Positions 1-11,075 of a DNA stretch of 64,000 bases are shown here, piece by piece. Source of the stretch: Zopfochytrium polystomum (lineage: Eukaryota; Chytridiomycota; Chytridiomycetes; Chytridiales; Chytridiaceae); the NCBI GenBank assembly GCA_025765615.1, contig JAIVFJ010000114.1, positions 1 to 64,000 on the forward strand. The letters run 5' to 3'. The translations under genes and the position numbers were made by a program. The stretch's first letter is position 1. Every line of letters begins with the position of its first letter. The notes under the pieces are model-generated. The model worked only from the letters and a program-made list of their open reading frames with translations, ran no database searches and had not been told where the DNA came from.

Positions 1-1635
1 TCTTGCGAAGCATATCCAGCTTGTACTCTTCGGCCTCCTTCCACTGCTCTGCATGAGGCGATGCCATGGCCTCCTCGTGCGTCAGTGGATCCTTGTTTGT
101 GTCTGGGGAGGACTCCTCATCTATGGTGCCGACAGTAGAGTCTTTCTCTTCATATGAGTTGAACAGGTGGAGGTCTTTGAGAATGGTCCTTGGACCAGCC
201 AGTGTCAACAATGATTGGGAACTCTCTGAAGACAGCTGAGTGCGATGAGAGGAGGGCAACAGATTTTGGAACATGGGGTGCAGAGCAGAAGTTAGAGGTT
301 CTCTTTTGGTGCGCCTGAGGTGGAGGCCTCGGGCCAACTGAAAATTTGACTTCCCTGAATCACTGTAGTCAGACTCAGTCTCATACTCGCTGAGAGACTG
401 TGAGGCGTCCAGGGCTGCAACAAGGGCTACTGGGGCATCTGCTTTCTTTGCAAGGCAGTCTCTGGCATAGTGGTTCTTGAGGCCACACTGGTGACAGACG
501 ACAACACTGTCAACTACTGAAGCATCTCGTTGCTGTTGGTCAACAGTTCCTGATGCTGCAGATGGGTTGTTGTTGCTGTTCCTCTCTCTCTCTGGCTGCG
601 GCTATGCTCAGACTGCTCCCGGTTCTGGCGACCACCTCGGTCAACAAGGCCTCTCACGACGGTTGCTGCGTTGCTTCTCATGAGAGTCAAAGCGAGCATG
701 ACACCGCTCTGACCTGTCTGCCCGTCGGGAGTGGCCATTGTTCCGTCGACCTTGGGGACCACTGAGCTGCCTCGTTCACTGGGTCGGCAGGTAGCTCCAC
801 AAAGTCTTCAGGGTGCGGTTTGCAGGCCTCCATAATCTTCAGGTAATCGAACAGACCAGTGATGTCTGTGATGGTGCTGTCATCAATCTTGCTCATGTAG
901 TGGTTGACTTGGGGAAACCAGTATTTGTTGTTCTTGAAACTTTGGTTTAGTACATGGACAGCAGAACGAAAGCTTTGGGTTATGTCAATCTGCGCATGTC
1001 GATTGGAGTGAGTTCCCGTGCACGCTGTAGGGATGCATAGTGCGTCTCAAATTTCTGCTGGAAGTCCACGATTCTTTCTTTCTCTCCAATGCAGAGTTTC
1101 TTGAACTCATCAATAAGGTTCATAACCTGTGCAGGGTCGACACAGCTGACTTTGCACTTGAGTTTGGCAAGGGCCTTGAAGACAAAGTAGATGCCACTAA
1201 TCTTTTGCTTCAGGTTTTTGCCAACATGATTCCGAATGTGCATCATAGCCAGCTTGTTTTGCACATAGGTTCCAGGAAAGACACTTCCATCACTGAAGGT
1301 CCAGTAGCTGACATACTGTGGGTGGTTGGGTACATGTACTGGGAGGATACGCATGACATCTGATCGCTCCACATCGGGGGGTGCTGCAGCATTCCAGTTG
1401 ACGAATCCTGCACCGGCAGCAGCAGGGCCAGCTCCACAGCAGCTCCAGCAGCAGCAGCGTCAGCACCAGCTCCAGCTCTGGCGGCTGCGCCGACGGCGGC
1501 GCTGGCACGTCGTGCTGCTTGAAGGCTAACAGTAGCAAGTGCATCCTTGCCAGCGAGATAGCCAAGTACGTCTTCATACCATGTGTCAAAGTAGATGGGG
1601 TTATTGAGGGCCTGATGGACTAGTTTGACGCTCAT
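1..1635 (-). mobile_element. Ty1/copia retrotransposon relic (gag, protease stub, start of RT)
   Basis: Gag begins at the ATG at 1635 (MSVKLVHQALNNPIYFDTWY) and continues in a second frame at 1372-980, then a third frame to about 690, so at least two frameshifts interrupt it. A CCHC zinc knuckle (C-x2-C-x4-H-x4-C) is read from about 510 to 460. A protease-like I-V-D-T-G lies near 198-210, followed after another frame change by a T-I-L-K-D-L-H-L-F segment. Only about 40 codons later, at 100-1, comes a sequence typical of the start of copia reverse transcriptase (EEAMASPHAEQW). The integrase expected between protease and RT is absent, so this copy is internally deleted as well as frameshifted. 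The window cuts off the rest of RT. I did not find a convincing LTR or primer-binding site upstream of gag. Confidence 0.8.
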
Positions 1636-2178
1636 ATTGTGTCAGGGAAAAGGTTTGTTGAGGGGGTTCCAAAGGATGGGGTAAAGTGATGAGAACGAAA
1701 TGGAATTGAGATACTAAGCGATTGGATTCTTGACTTGTAGGTTGTTGCTTCAAAGAAAAAGAATAGATCCCGTGATTGGTGGTGGCCAAGGAGGGTTGGG
1801 AGCTAATTGTGATTGTGTAGCTTGTCTCGTGATCGGTGGGTGAGGGGTTGAAAACAGTGGCTGTATAGCTGACTGGTGAAGACGATCACTTTGTTAAAGC
1901 GATGGACAGCTTCAGTTTGATTCCCCGATGGACGATGGCGGCCTGTGATGATAGATCGCTGAACCGCTCGATCAGTCACTTGATCGGTTGCTTGGTTGGT
2001 CTCTTCTCGCTCTGGAGAGCTCTCCCTGGTAAGGTGTTGGAATCTGGCAGTCGAGGATGGTGGAAGGCGGCTGACGGAGGTGGTGACAAGTCAAGTCTGT
2101 GATCAACTTTTTTTTCTTTTCTTTTTTTCACACAGGGGCATATTCCAACAGTTTCGTTATGAAAAAGTGAATTTGCAG
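1636..2178. other. Gene-free stretch upstream of the copia gag
   Basis: No conserved protein is readable on either strand. If the copia relic kept its 5' LTR it would lie here, but no TG...CA pair with a target duplication could be recognised. Confidence 0.4.
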
Positions 2179-2336
2179 TGGACCACTTCCACAAATCAAT
2201 GCATTTCACAAAATGTGTTAGACGCATTTGTTGTCGCAAATGTCATCACTGTTCTGTCTGCACCCCTTCCGTGTTAGTGCAATTGCTCCAGCAAATGTGT
2301 CTGACACATATTGTGATGATTTTTGGAAGTGGTCCA
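2179..2336. mobile_element. Small hairpin-type inverted-repeat element (MITE-like)
   Basis: The left arm starts TGGACCACTTCCA at 2179 and the right arm ends with its complement at 2336. The arms stay imperfectly complementary for roughly 55-60 bases, with matching blocks around AAATCA, ATGTGT and GACGCATTTG. The element is non-coding. No clear target-site duplication was found, so the superfamily is not assigned. Confidence 0.55.
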
Positions 2337-2987
2337 GTGGTGAGAAAAAAAAAAAAAAGGGTTTCTGCGTTAAAAAAAAACAAGGAAACAAGCACAATTT
2401 AAAGTGACAAAAAAAAAAAAAACGACTTAACCGAAAACAACGACAAAAAATAAGGGCAAAACAACAGCAGAAAATGGATGTGTGAGGGCGTGAACCAGAC
2501 TTCTTATTTTTTCTTAGGATGGCAATGCGATGGTGTTGGCAATGCATTTGAATTGTCCCACTACAAGGAGATTACCTTAACTTCTGCGCTTTGCAATACC
2601 AATCACCCCTCTTCCGCCAAGTTTCAAAAATTTCATCACAAAATTGCTCAGTCACTTCATTTTTGTGACAAGGCAGGTCTTTGTCAGTTACTTTGCACAG
2701 AATTCTTGTCATAATTCGGGTAATCAACTCAAATGAAACTTCTGCTTATTTCATCCAAAATTTTAACAAAAAAAAAAAATCGCAAAAATTAGCGAAATGG
2801 CACTAAAGTAGAAGTCCCATAGGGCACGTGCTGCGAAGAAATTGAAAATTTTAAGAGGAAAAATTGACGAAATTAGCAAATTTCCCACAGCGAACTGGAT
2901 ACTTGCATTTTGTTACTTTTTTTTCCCAAAATTTTTTCTATTGAAAATTTTGCCTCCCTAACTGTGGGAGAACCAAGTTCTCTTTAA
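2337..2987. other. A+T-rich gene-free stretch
   Basis: Several A or T runs and no supportable ORF. It ends at the TAA (2985-2987) that forms the left target-site duplication of the Harbinger element. Confidence 0.5.
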
Positions 2988-3440
2988 GAGGACGTTTCAA
3001 GCCCGTCTCCTTTTGGCGGATAAATTAAGTCCTCCAATCAGAAAATTCCTCGTCTCCTTTTCTGTCCCCTCTCGAAAAAAGGATACCCCCCCTCTCCTTT
3101 TTTTATTTTCGTCGCCGTTTCTGCTCCCAAAAAAATAAAGAAAAGATTCTCCGCTGTGTACGTAAGCTGAATTGGCCCATTGATGGGTGTCCAACGACGA
3201 CAACTCCAACTTGTTGCGGCTGCAGCTGCTGCAACAATCGCCGCGGTGTCAGCCAGTTCTGCAATCGCATCTCGACGACGCCGACGTCGGCGGGTGGATG
3301 GCTGATCTTTCCAAAGGCCCCCTCGCCGCAAGTTTGCAATTCCGCAGTCACTACTTGAAAGAGCTGATGGCGACGCACGTTACAACGAGGGGTGGTACTA
3401 CAGCGAGTTTCGTGGCCGTCGCTCCACGTTCGATGCAATT

Positions 3441-4478
3441 GTGAACCTAATCCAGGCGCACTGGACAGATGTTCACGCACCAATTGGCTGGAACTCGTTT
3501 TTCACCTACCGTGTTCGCACTGCAGCGTGCCTCCACTACTTGATGCACGCTGGATCGTACCAGCAAACGGCGAAGCATTTCGGTATGTCCACAAGCACAG
3601 CGTTTCGGGCAACCCAGGATGTCATGGACGTCCTCATCAAGGCGATCCTCCCAAAGCGGGTCAGACTTCCAGACACAAGCGCAGAATGGGATCTGCTTGC
3701 CACCGGGTTCGAGAAACAGTTTGGCTTCCCTGGCGCTTGCTTGGCTGTGGATGGATCGCTTTTCGAGATCGAGCGTCCTCGTGATTACGAGGGTTGGTAC
3801 TGCCGGAAAAAGTTCCCTGCGATCAACGCAATGATTGTTGTGGACCACCAAATGCGCATTCGGGACTTCGCTCTGCGTCAGGGTTCGGAGAACGATTCGG
3901 GGGTCTTCTCCAGGTCTATTTTCGGTCGCACTATACATTTTGTTCTTCCACGGGGGCGGGTTATTCTCGCTGACGCAGGGTACAAGTTGTACACCCACGT
4001 TATGACGCCCTTCGCTCACGACACAATCAATGCAGATGAGCGCCGTTATAACAAGATTCACTCCAAAACACGTATGACAGTTGAACGAGCAATTGGTCTT
4101 TTGAACATGCGATTTCGAATTCTGCGTGGCATTCTGGACCAGAAAGGCAATGTCAACAACGGGTTGGACAAAACCAGAGTGGACACCTACGGCTACGAAA
4201 ATGCGGCCAAGGCGCTTATGGCATGCATCGTGCTTCACAATGTGCTTATCGACTCAGACGATATCCTCGACAATTTGGGTTTGACAACACAGCCGCAGAT
4301 GACGAGGCCGTTGGTGAAGCTGCAGCAGGTGATGGAGACAATGATGAAGACCTGGTTGGTGTGGTGGGTGGGAACCAGGCAAAGGCAAGGCGAGATGCAA
4401 TTAAGGCGTACCTCGCGGCCATTGAGGCTATTTAAGCGTACACTCTGCTCGAAGTTTATTGTAATCCACACTGCATGA
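3441..4478 (+). CDS. PIF/Harbinger DDE transposase (probable frameshift near the 3' end)
   Basis: The nuclease that cuts and moves the element. The open frame extends upstream of the first ATG (3441) to about 3312, adding an RYNEGWYYSEFRGRRSTFD segment typical of the family N-terminus, so the true start may be upstream or in another exon. An N-terminal helix-turn-helix-like region (QQTAKHFGMSTSTAFR) precedes the catalytic core. The DDE residues can be placed: D in LAVDGSLFEI, D in ILADAGYKL and E in TVERAIGLLNMRFRIL. After about 4270 the frame loses family character. A neighbouring frame ending at 4435 instead gives an acidic stretch and RDAIKAYLAAIEAI, which looks like the normal C-terminus, so a one-base indel near 4265-4290 is likely. 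Type DDE_Tnp_4; certain of the family, unsure that this copy is active. Confidence 0.88.
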   Translation: MNLIQAHWTDVHAPIGWNSFFTYRVRTAACLHYLMHAGSYQQTAKHFGMSTSTAFRATQDVMDVLIKAILPKRVRLPDTSAEWDLLATGFEKQFGFPGACLAVDGSLFEIERPRDYEGWYCRKKFPAINAMIVVDHQMRIRDFALRQGSENDSGVFSRSIFGRTIHFVLPRGRVILADAGYKLYTHVMTPFAHDTINADERRYNKIHSKTRMTVERAIGLLNMRFRILRGILDQKGNVNNGLDKTRVDTYGYENAAKALMACIVLHNVLIDSDDILDNLGLTTQPQMTRPLVKLQQVMETMMKTWLVWWVGTRQRQGEMQLRRTSRPLRLFKRTLCSKFIVIHTA

Positions 4479-4481
4479 ACG

Positions 4482-5482
4482 TTATTCCTTCTCATCTCTC
4501 TTCCGCTCACGTTCAATCATAAATGCTATCAAGTCTTTCATTCCCTTCGTTGTTTCTTTGAACGCTTCCGTCTGCTCTTTCAACATCGACTTGAGCGAGT
4601 CATCTCTGCTGTTGCTGCCGAGCGTCTTGAATGAATCAGCCATTGCAATCATACCTGCGCTGATAGCTGAGGCCAAAGCCGCCTCTCCATCGTCCCGTTC
4701 ATACTTCTTGCACTTGCGGCGACCATCATCTTCGTCAGAGTCGGAGAAAGACTCCAATAGGACCCTTTCATGCTTGTCAATGACCTTGCCTGCCGTTTTC
4801 GCCTGCCCAAGGTCGGCTCCTCGGGCATGGGGAAAGTACTGACTCATGAGAATCATCTCCTCGTCTGACATGACTTTCGCTGGGTCTGGCGGGTTGTTGC
4901 CTGTCTGCACCGTCTCAGAACCGTTTGGACCATTGTCCCTCCACTTCCGTATCATTCGTTCGTACTTATTGGCGACTTGAGTCTTTGACAGATTGATGTC
5001 GTGGGCGGCATTGATGTCGAGCGCAACGTTGGCCCAACCTTTTGCTTTTGCCTTGTTGTCCGACTTTGAGGTGAAGTACCCATGGTGAACCTTTTCCTTT
5101 GATTTAAGGAGTGTTTTCACCATTGCAGTTGTCCATCGTGCAACGTCGCCTGGAGTAGCTGCCAATCCAGAACCCGATGCTTCCATATCTGACGCTTCCT
5201 TCATATCTTTTGCCTGCTAGGAGCATACTGTGTTAGTGAGGAGGACAAATTGACAGTTGTTGCACGTCCTTCACTCACGTTAGTCATCGCTGTTTCCAAG
5301 CCTTGAATGGCAGTCGGAACAGGCGATCCGATTTGCAGCAAACCAGCAGGCAGCCCTTCAGTAGTTACTGCGGTAGGCTCTGTGGTGGTGTTGTTCACGA
5401 CTGGAGTATCCATCACTCGCAACTTTGGGGGACGACCTCGGCCGCGTTTGACCGTTGCTGCAGGTGTTTTTCCACCGATCAT
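4482..5482 (-). CDS. Harbinger accessory protein: AT-hook plus Myb/SANT-like domain
   Basis: In PIF/Harbinger elements a second, Myb-like protein helps import the transposase into the nucleus and bind the transposon ends. Two exons fit: 5482-5279 and 5213-4482, joined across a 65-nt intron (5278-5214) with GTGAGT and a pyrimidine-poor CAG; the join is in frame. I chose the ATG at 5482 because the upstream in-frame ATG at 5605 lies outside the transposon, whose end is 5578. An AT-hook (KRGRGRPPK) lies near the N-terminus. The trihelix/Myb-like region follows, with spaced tryptophans (ARWTTAMVKTLLKSK, AKGWANVALDIN, IRKWRDN). The C-terminus is acidic, then a charged helix with coiled-coil potential. 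Predicted length is about 311 residues. Confidence 0.8.
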
Positions 5483-5581
5483 GTGACTGCGGCCAAACGG
5501 GGACGTCGTCCCCGTTTGAAAAGCCTTTTTGCGGAAATTTAATTTTGGACAAAAAGGCGACGGGCTTGAAACGACCCCTAA

Positions 5582-6084
5582 GGGGTTGGGCGAAGAATTT
5601 TCCAAAAAAGTGTCATGAGGTGACGGTTTACTGGTTTGTTTTTTTTCAGTTCAAACATTGTGGGTGAAAAAACTGTCCCCAAAACCTTTACTGTTTTTAT
5701 AAGAGCAATCCAACGAGAACATTGCATTTTTCAAAATGAAATGAACTTTATATCAATTTGAAGGAAACTTCATGTAAAATTGAACGAAGGTTGAATTTTT
5801 TGCTTTTTCCTGTCTGAGGATTGGGACCTGTCACAGATTTGGTCTTCGCGTGGTCGGTGTGGCCAAAGGTGGTCATTAAGTGGAAAAGTCGAAGTTCAGT
5901 TTCGGTTCAAGTTGAGTTCAATTTCATTTGAAGGTGATGTCATTTTCTCATTTTGAAAATGCATTGTTCTTGGTGGGTTGCAATAATGTGGAAACGGCGG
6001 ACTTCCCGTTTTATGGAAAAGAGGCTTTCACCTTCAACTAATAGATCAACCTTCCTCTTCTTTACGGTTTTCCTATATTGCTTA
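5582..6084. other. Spacer between two Harbinger-type elements
   Basis: Non-coding, moderately A+T-rich sequence with no recognisable gene. Confidence 0.5.
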
Positions 6085-6763
6085 GAGGCCGTTTCAAGTC
6101 GAAATGGCGGAAATGTTTATGGCGGACAAAATTCGCTGATTGGCTGAAAACTTTATGGAGGAAACATTTTCCGCCATTTTTCTTCCACACCTAATCTTGC
6201 TCTATTTTTTTAATTCAGCTAATTGAGGTAATTCCAAACATCTACTTGTCAGCTTGAAGGATGAACTTGTCAGTGATCTCAGCCGTTGCAGCTGCTGCGA
6301 CAGCTGCTGCAACTGCTGCTGCAACCGCAGCAGCTGCAATGGCTGATCTCATAGATCCGCTCGAACATGCAAATGGAGTAGTCATGTCACCCCTTGGTCG
6401 GAGGTTGAGCAGGACCATGCCTTTGACAACGGTTGGCACTTTGATCAGTTCTGCTGCAGCTGCAATTCTTTTCGATCAGATCGCGCAGACATCGAGGACG
6501 CCCTCTTTTTTTCTTCGGTGGATCATCTGATGCATCTGATGCGGCAGTTGAAGGAGGATTGACGGGTTGGGGACCAGGTTTTGCAGAGGGACAGATAGGC
6601 CTTGGGGTCTGCGTCACCATCGGGTTGGTGGCTGGTTCGGCAGTTTGGTTGGATGACATGTCTTTTCCTCTTTTTTTTTGGGAAAGCGGAGGAAAATCAC
6701 TTTGGACTTGTAATTCCTAATTAGGTCAAAAGAATTTCCGCCATTTCGACTTGAAACGGCCTC
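6085..6763. mobile_element. Non-autonomous Harbinger-family element (MITE-like)
   Basis: A 30-base perfect terminal inverted repeat occupies 6085-6114 and 6734-6763, beginning GAGGCCGTTTCAAG. It is flanked by TTA duplications (6082-6084 and 6764-6766), again the PIF/Harbinger 3-bp signature. The outer TIR bases closely match those of the 2988-5578 element (GAGG[A/C]CGTTTCAAG). The 679-bp interior has no transposase but keeps a fragment of an AT-hook gene, so it probably arose by internal deletion of a related full element. A GCTGCTGCA-type alanine-encoding triplet run sits at about 6285-6340. Confidence 0.88.
6387..6659 (-). pseudogene. AT-hook fragment inside the non-autonomous Harbinger element
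   Basis: A 90-residue frame starts MSSNQTAEPATNP and contains KKKRGRPRCLRDLIEKN, an AT-hook core in the position expected for the accessory Myb-like protein of the full element. No Myb domain follows. A different frame continues to 6242 with an alanine/valine-rich run, suggesting an old frameshift or intron. Read as the surviving 5' end of an accessory gene; no function is claimed. Confidence 0.5.
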
Positions 6764-6766
6764 TTA

Positions 6767-7690
6767 ATATCTTTTTCACATTTTTTTGCGAAAGGTGATC
6801 CCCAGATGGGTTTTTGTCGCTGGAATCCTCACAAACAACGCCTGCCCGTCCCTCACGCTCACGCCATTTCAAAATTTCTTTTCGCAAAAACGATGACACA
6901 ACAGGGTTCGCCTTTCTTTTGTTAGTTTTTTTTTTCTTTTTTTTTTCTTTTTTTCTTGTTGGGTTGGGAGTTTCGGAGCAAAAGTTCTTTTTCCTAGCAT
7001 AATGAGAGGAGGAGGCGATAGAGAGAGAAGAGAGACGGGAGAGAGAGAGAAGGGACTGACACAGAGAAAGGACGGCCAAACAAAAAAAAAAAAAAAAGAA
7101 AAAAAAAAAGAAAACCAGAGAAGGGCGGGTTTGAGATTCTGAGCGCGCTGTTCGCGGGAAACGCGTGTGTGTGTGTGTGTAATTGGAGGGCAGGGAGGCA
7201 TAGACGGCGGGTGGAGTAGGGTGTAAGAATCATTCACGGTCGGGGGTTGGGGCAGACATCTGTGGACGGGCTTGATTGATCGAAAGGGGAACGGAATGAG
7301 AGGGTTTGCAATTTTTGCAGGAAGCTCGAGGCATAGAGTGTGTGAGTGGGCGAGAAAGATCTTGGCTAAAGATGGTATGTGCTGAGGTTGGGACCACGTC
7401 CAATCTCAGTGGGTGCAGGGTGCAGGGTCGATGACAGTAAAAAGGTCGAGAAGAAGCCGTGAAAAGCCACAAAACAAAAAAAAAAAAAAAAAAAAAAAGA
7501 AAGGAAGAAAAAAAGGAGGAGGATGATCTCTCGCTGGAATGCAGCTTTGCAGTTGGGAACACAGGGTTGATAAGCGGTTCTGATCACGTTAAGCGGAAAA
7601 TGGGGAGAGCGCAAGGGAAAGGAAGAAATGAGACACTTAAGGGGCTAAAAAGACGCTTCTGTTGGCGAGCTAAAACACCGCAGGCAGCAC
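6767..7690. other. Low-complexity intergenic stretch
   Basis: Homopolymer T and A runs (about 6928-6960, 7080-7110, 7474-7500), purine-rich GA stretches (about 7015-7075) and a short GT run near 7163-7180. Apparent reading frames are only products of these biased runs. Confidence 0.6.
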
Positions 7691-10600
7691 TCAATCGCAA
7701 ATGGCCAGGAGGTTTTCAATGTATCCACAGCCCTTGTGCGCCGCCTCGAGCCTCTCATACTCAGCTTCGCGCTTCGCGAGTGCGGCGCGCAGTCTTGCAA
7801 CCTCCGCCGCAGCACGTTCGCAGGATGCGCGCCAGTCGATGAGAGTCCCCGTCGTGCTGGGAATGTCTTGAGCAGCCTCTTCGTCGTCCCTTTTGCCACT
7901 GCCGCCCAAAAAGTGGTGAAGCAGTGTCGGGGTCGGCGAAACGGAAGTAGTTCCGGACGCCGACGCCGGCGGTGAGAGCAAGGCAGGGCTGCTTGGTCGC
8001 CCTGTGCCAATGGCCGCTATACCGTTGCTGTGGCCGTCCGTCAAATGGCGAAGCAGTCGGCCCGGGCCGGCGGCACTGACGCGGACAATAAACTCTTCAA
8101 CGACGCTGGCACTAGGTTGCCGCGGGGAAGACGCAGCGGAGTTTCCCGCACCAACAGGAAGCTGTAGCGTGGCAGACGAGGTTGGGGATGTTCCAGAACC
8201 GCCCGCTGATGAGGAACTCGAAGCATTCGTTGCAGCCGAAGAGATGCGGCTCGAGTCCGCATTGTTACCGGCCGCCCGTTGCGCTGCCAGTTGAAGACGA
8301 AGCTGGAGCGTAAGCGGATTGGCGCCTTTGAGAGACGGCAGCGGGGACGCAGACAGAGACGGAGACATCGCCGGCGGGGTTGGAGAAAAGAGGACCGAGG
8401 ACCCAGAGTTGGGTCCAAACAAAGACGACGGCTCCACTGAGTGGCGGCGCTGCATAGGTGCAACCAGAGGAGAGGAGGCGCGCAAGCGGCCTGCGTTTGC
8501 CGCGCCGTCTTGGCCCAAGCCAACGGCACCAGGATGCAGTCGGTCATGCAGCTGAGATGCCCCCGTGGCGGTCGGGGTGGTGGCAGTCAAGCTGTCGGAA
8601 GGTGGCACGGATTCTTGCGCCACTACGCGTTGGTATAGCTCATCCAGAAGGGTTGAAGCTGCCCGAACACGAGCTTCCAAGGATTCATCGTTAGATTCCA
8701 GTATCGCATTTGGAGAAAAGCCCAGCTGACTAGGCTGACGAGAGGTACTCAATAGTGGGGCCGGACCCCAACCGGGAGAGCTTATTTCAGCCTTCGGAGC
8801 GCGAATGTGCGCTCCTTGCGCCAGGTCCCAGCTTTGCGTCAACGGTGAAGAGCTGTGACCAGTCGGTCCTGAGAAGTCTGGGTTCCCATTGCCGCCACCG
8901 CCAGTAAGATGCTGCTGCAAGAAATTCTGAGGCGACTGATGGGCCGAAGAGCCGTTATACGGCTGTGGAGTCATGCGAGGCGGCGGAGTTCCGGCGTTAT
9001 TTTGTTGATGGAATGATTGAAAGCCATCAGGTTGCGGTGTCAAGTTGGAGCGAGAATGCAACAGAGACGAATCCGGGCGACGGAATCCGTGCTCTGCATC
9101 GTCGAACCCATTGTGTCGAAAGTGGAGGGCGTCTTCCTCATCCAACACCATTCTACCGGATGAACTTGGTGCTCGAGAAGAAAGCGCTGTCACACGTAAA
9201 GGCGAAGCAGTATGCATTCCAGGGAACTGCCCAGAAATTCTCGAAGCTGATGGCGAACGGGGAGAGTGCGCCAAATCCGGTAACGGAGACAGACCCGCTC
9301 CAGCTCCTTGGATGTGCTTCCAACGAGCGTGGGGGTCGCCATCCTTCTCGTGATCATCGTCCACAAAAACTGGGGTTACTGCTCCCTGGAAAGCAGATGG
9401 TAATGGAGACAGGGACGGAAGAGGGGACCCAGCATACATGTGGTTGTAGCCGTGGGGGCCGTGGCCAACTTTCGGCAAGTTATTTGCTTGAAGCTTCTGG
9501 ATGGAATGGACTGCTGCGTTCGAGGCTGCTGCCGCAGCAGCCGCCATTGCACCCTTCCTCGAAAATATGGTGGTGAAGTTTGTGGTTCCGTTAATCTCTT
9601 GCAGCGCTGCTGCCGCCGCATCCACATCGCGAAATTGAGCCAAACAACTTGCATGGTAGAACGAAACTTCCAAAAACCCTTCGAACAATGCCAAAAATGC
9701 TTCAATTTCGGAATCAGGCACGCCAGGGGGATAGTCACTGATCCGAAGTATTGCGTTTGGTGTCCCGAGCGCACCCGCTGGGACGATATGAGGGGTATAT
9801 TCTGCGCGAGCAAACGAGGCTTTCATTCGTGAGTGGAACAAAAGTTCCTCCACCGCCGCCGATGAGGAATGTGGATCGGTGAAGATTACAAAGGCATAGT
9901 CGGAGTAGAACGCGACTCTCGAAAAACCAGGAAGATTTCTAAAAGTTTGCCACAAAGTTGCTAGTTCTTGGTCAAGGTTCGTTACGTGAATAGTACATTT
10001 GGCATTTGGTGGCAGAGCTGACGGAGAAAGCGCGCGAGAGTGAGACTGTGGGGTTGCATTGACAGAACCGTCCGTTAGATCGGATGCGGGCTCCCGATCA
10101 GAGCGAGGGCGGGACTTGCTGTTTTCAGGGTTTTTAGCACCTTTGGTTGAGTAGTTGGCGAAGAGGCTGAGAGATATAAAGGTTGTTACTCCCACTAATC
10201 ACGGGTTCCCGAGTATTGTCTTACTTCGTTGTTGCATTCAGGTCTTCGAGTCCTCGTTTCGCAGCCTCGATGCTGTTGAAACGGACGAGTACATGCGTGG
10301 GGAAGAAGCGGCAGCTGGAACAGAAAGCGAGAACTTAGTCCTATCTCTGTTTCCTGCAGAAAGAAAGTTGCTCTACAAGAATCTGTCTGCTTACCTATCA
10401 AACCCTTCATACTGTTGGAAGATGGTCGTGAGCTCGCCCTCGCCGAAGTACGGGAACACGCTAACATACAGGATCGGGTTGGGCGGAACAACGATGGAGG
10501 GTTGGGTACCCGACGCAACACCATGTTTGGCGTAGGCCGCAAGCATTCCTCCTTCGGCGTGAATCCTGTCGATAGCAGCAGCAGCTTGCTCCAGTTGGTG

Positions 10601-11075
10601 AAAGCAAACAAACACGTAGTCTTGGTGGAAGGATATGCGCTTAAATCCGTCGAACTTTCGGAAGTGCTGAAGAGCAAAGTTTTAATGGTGTGTTGAGTCG
10701 GATTTGTGGGAGATCAATGGGATCAACGTCAACATGACGCGATACGAACCTGCTGGAGCTTAGCACGGTCCATGGTTATGTTAGTTACATGGATCGTCGT
10801 CTTTCGGCCATGGCCGCCCATGCCAGATGAAGACGAGGATGACAAGGGCCCATCCGACGCAGTTAAGGCAACACCAGGCGGAGATGGAAGCCTCTGTCGA
10901 TGTGTGCAACAACATCAGTTCCACGATTGGTTCGCGAGGGATTGCACACCTTATGCTGCATGCCCGAAGGGGATGTGGGGTCACTACCGGGTCCTGGCGT
11001 TGATGGGAGTGGAGGCGACGACGGTAATGAAGGCAAAGGCGTTGGTGACATAGCGGTTTGACTCGAGGGCGACAT
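7691..11075 (-). CDS. RNA-binding protein with four RRM-like domains in two tandem pairs
   Basis: A probable post-transcriptional regulator of about 1035 residues. Five exons fit: 11075-10950, 10893-10750, 10666-10395, 10314-10225 and 10166-7691, all joining in frame across GT-AG introns of 56-83 nt (the donor at 10749 is GTTCGT, a weak site). The domains alternate. RRM1 starts TTIHVTNITMD and RRM2 has CRFFPTHVLVRF and NATTNLFANYSTKG. RRM3 starts CTIHVTNLDQE, and RRM4 has EINGTTNFTTIFSRKG. RRM1/RRM3 and RRM2/RRM4 resemble each other, so an ancestral pair was duplicated. About 500 residues of Ser/Pro/Gly-rich disordered sequence follow, ending in a leucine-rich coiled coil (RAAAEVARLRAALAKREAEY). 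The paired RRMs recall the Whi3/Scw1 group, but I cannot assign an orthologue. The ATG at 11075 is the first in the exon; an upstream exon is possible. Confidence 0.8.

Larger units (their letters stand above)
2988..5578. mobile_element. PIF/Harbinger DNA transposon with TIRs and TAA target-site duplications
   Basis: The left end (from 2988) and the reverse complement of the right end (to 5578) share the 15-base core CGTTTCAAGCCCGTC inside longer, less perfect inverted repeats. Both ends are flanked by TAA (2985-2987 and 5579-5581), the 3-bp target duplication expected for PIF/Harbinger. The 2.6-kb interior holds the two genes this superfamily typically carries: a DDE transposase on the plus strand and a Myb/SANT-like DNA-binding protein on the minus strand, arranged tail to tail with their stop codons almost touching (4478 and 4482). 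The intact duplication suggests a fairly young insertion. A frame change near the transposase 3' end may have disabled it. Confidence 0.9.

Noticed and set aside
7435..7530. Lys/Glu-rich plus-strand frame near 7459
   Set aside because: Derived from an A-rich homopolymer region.
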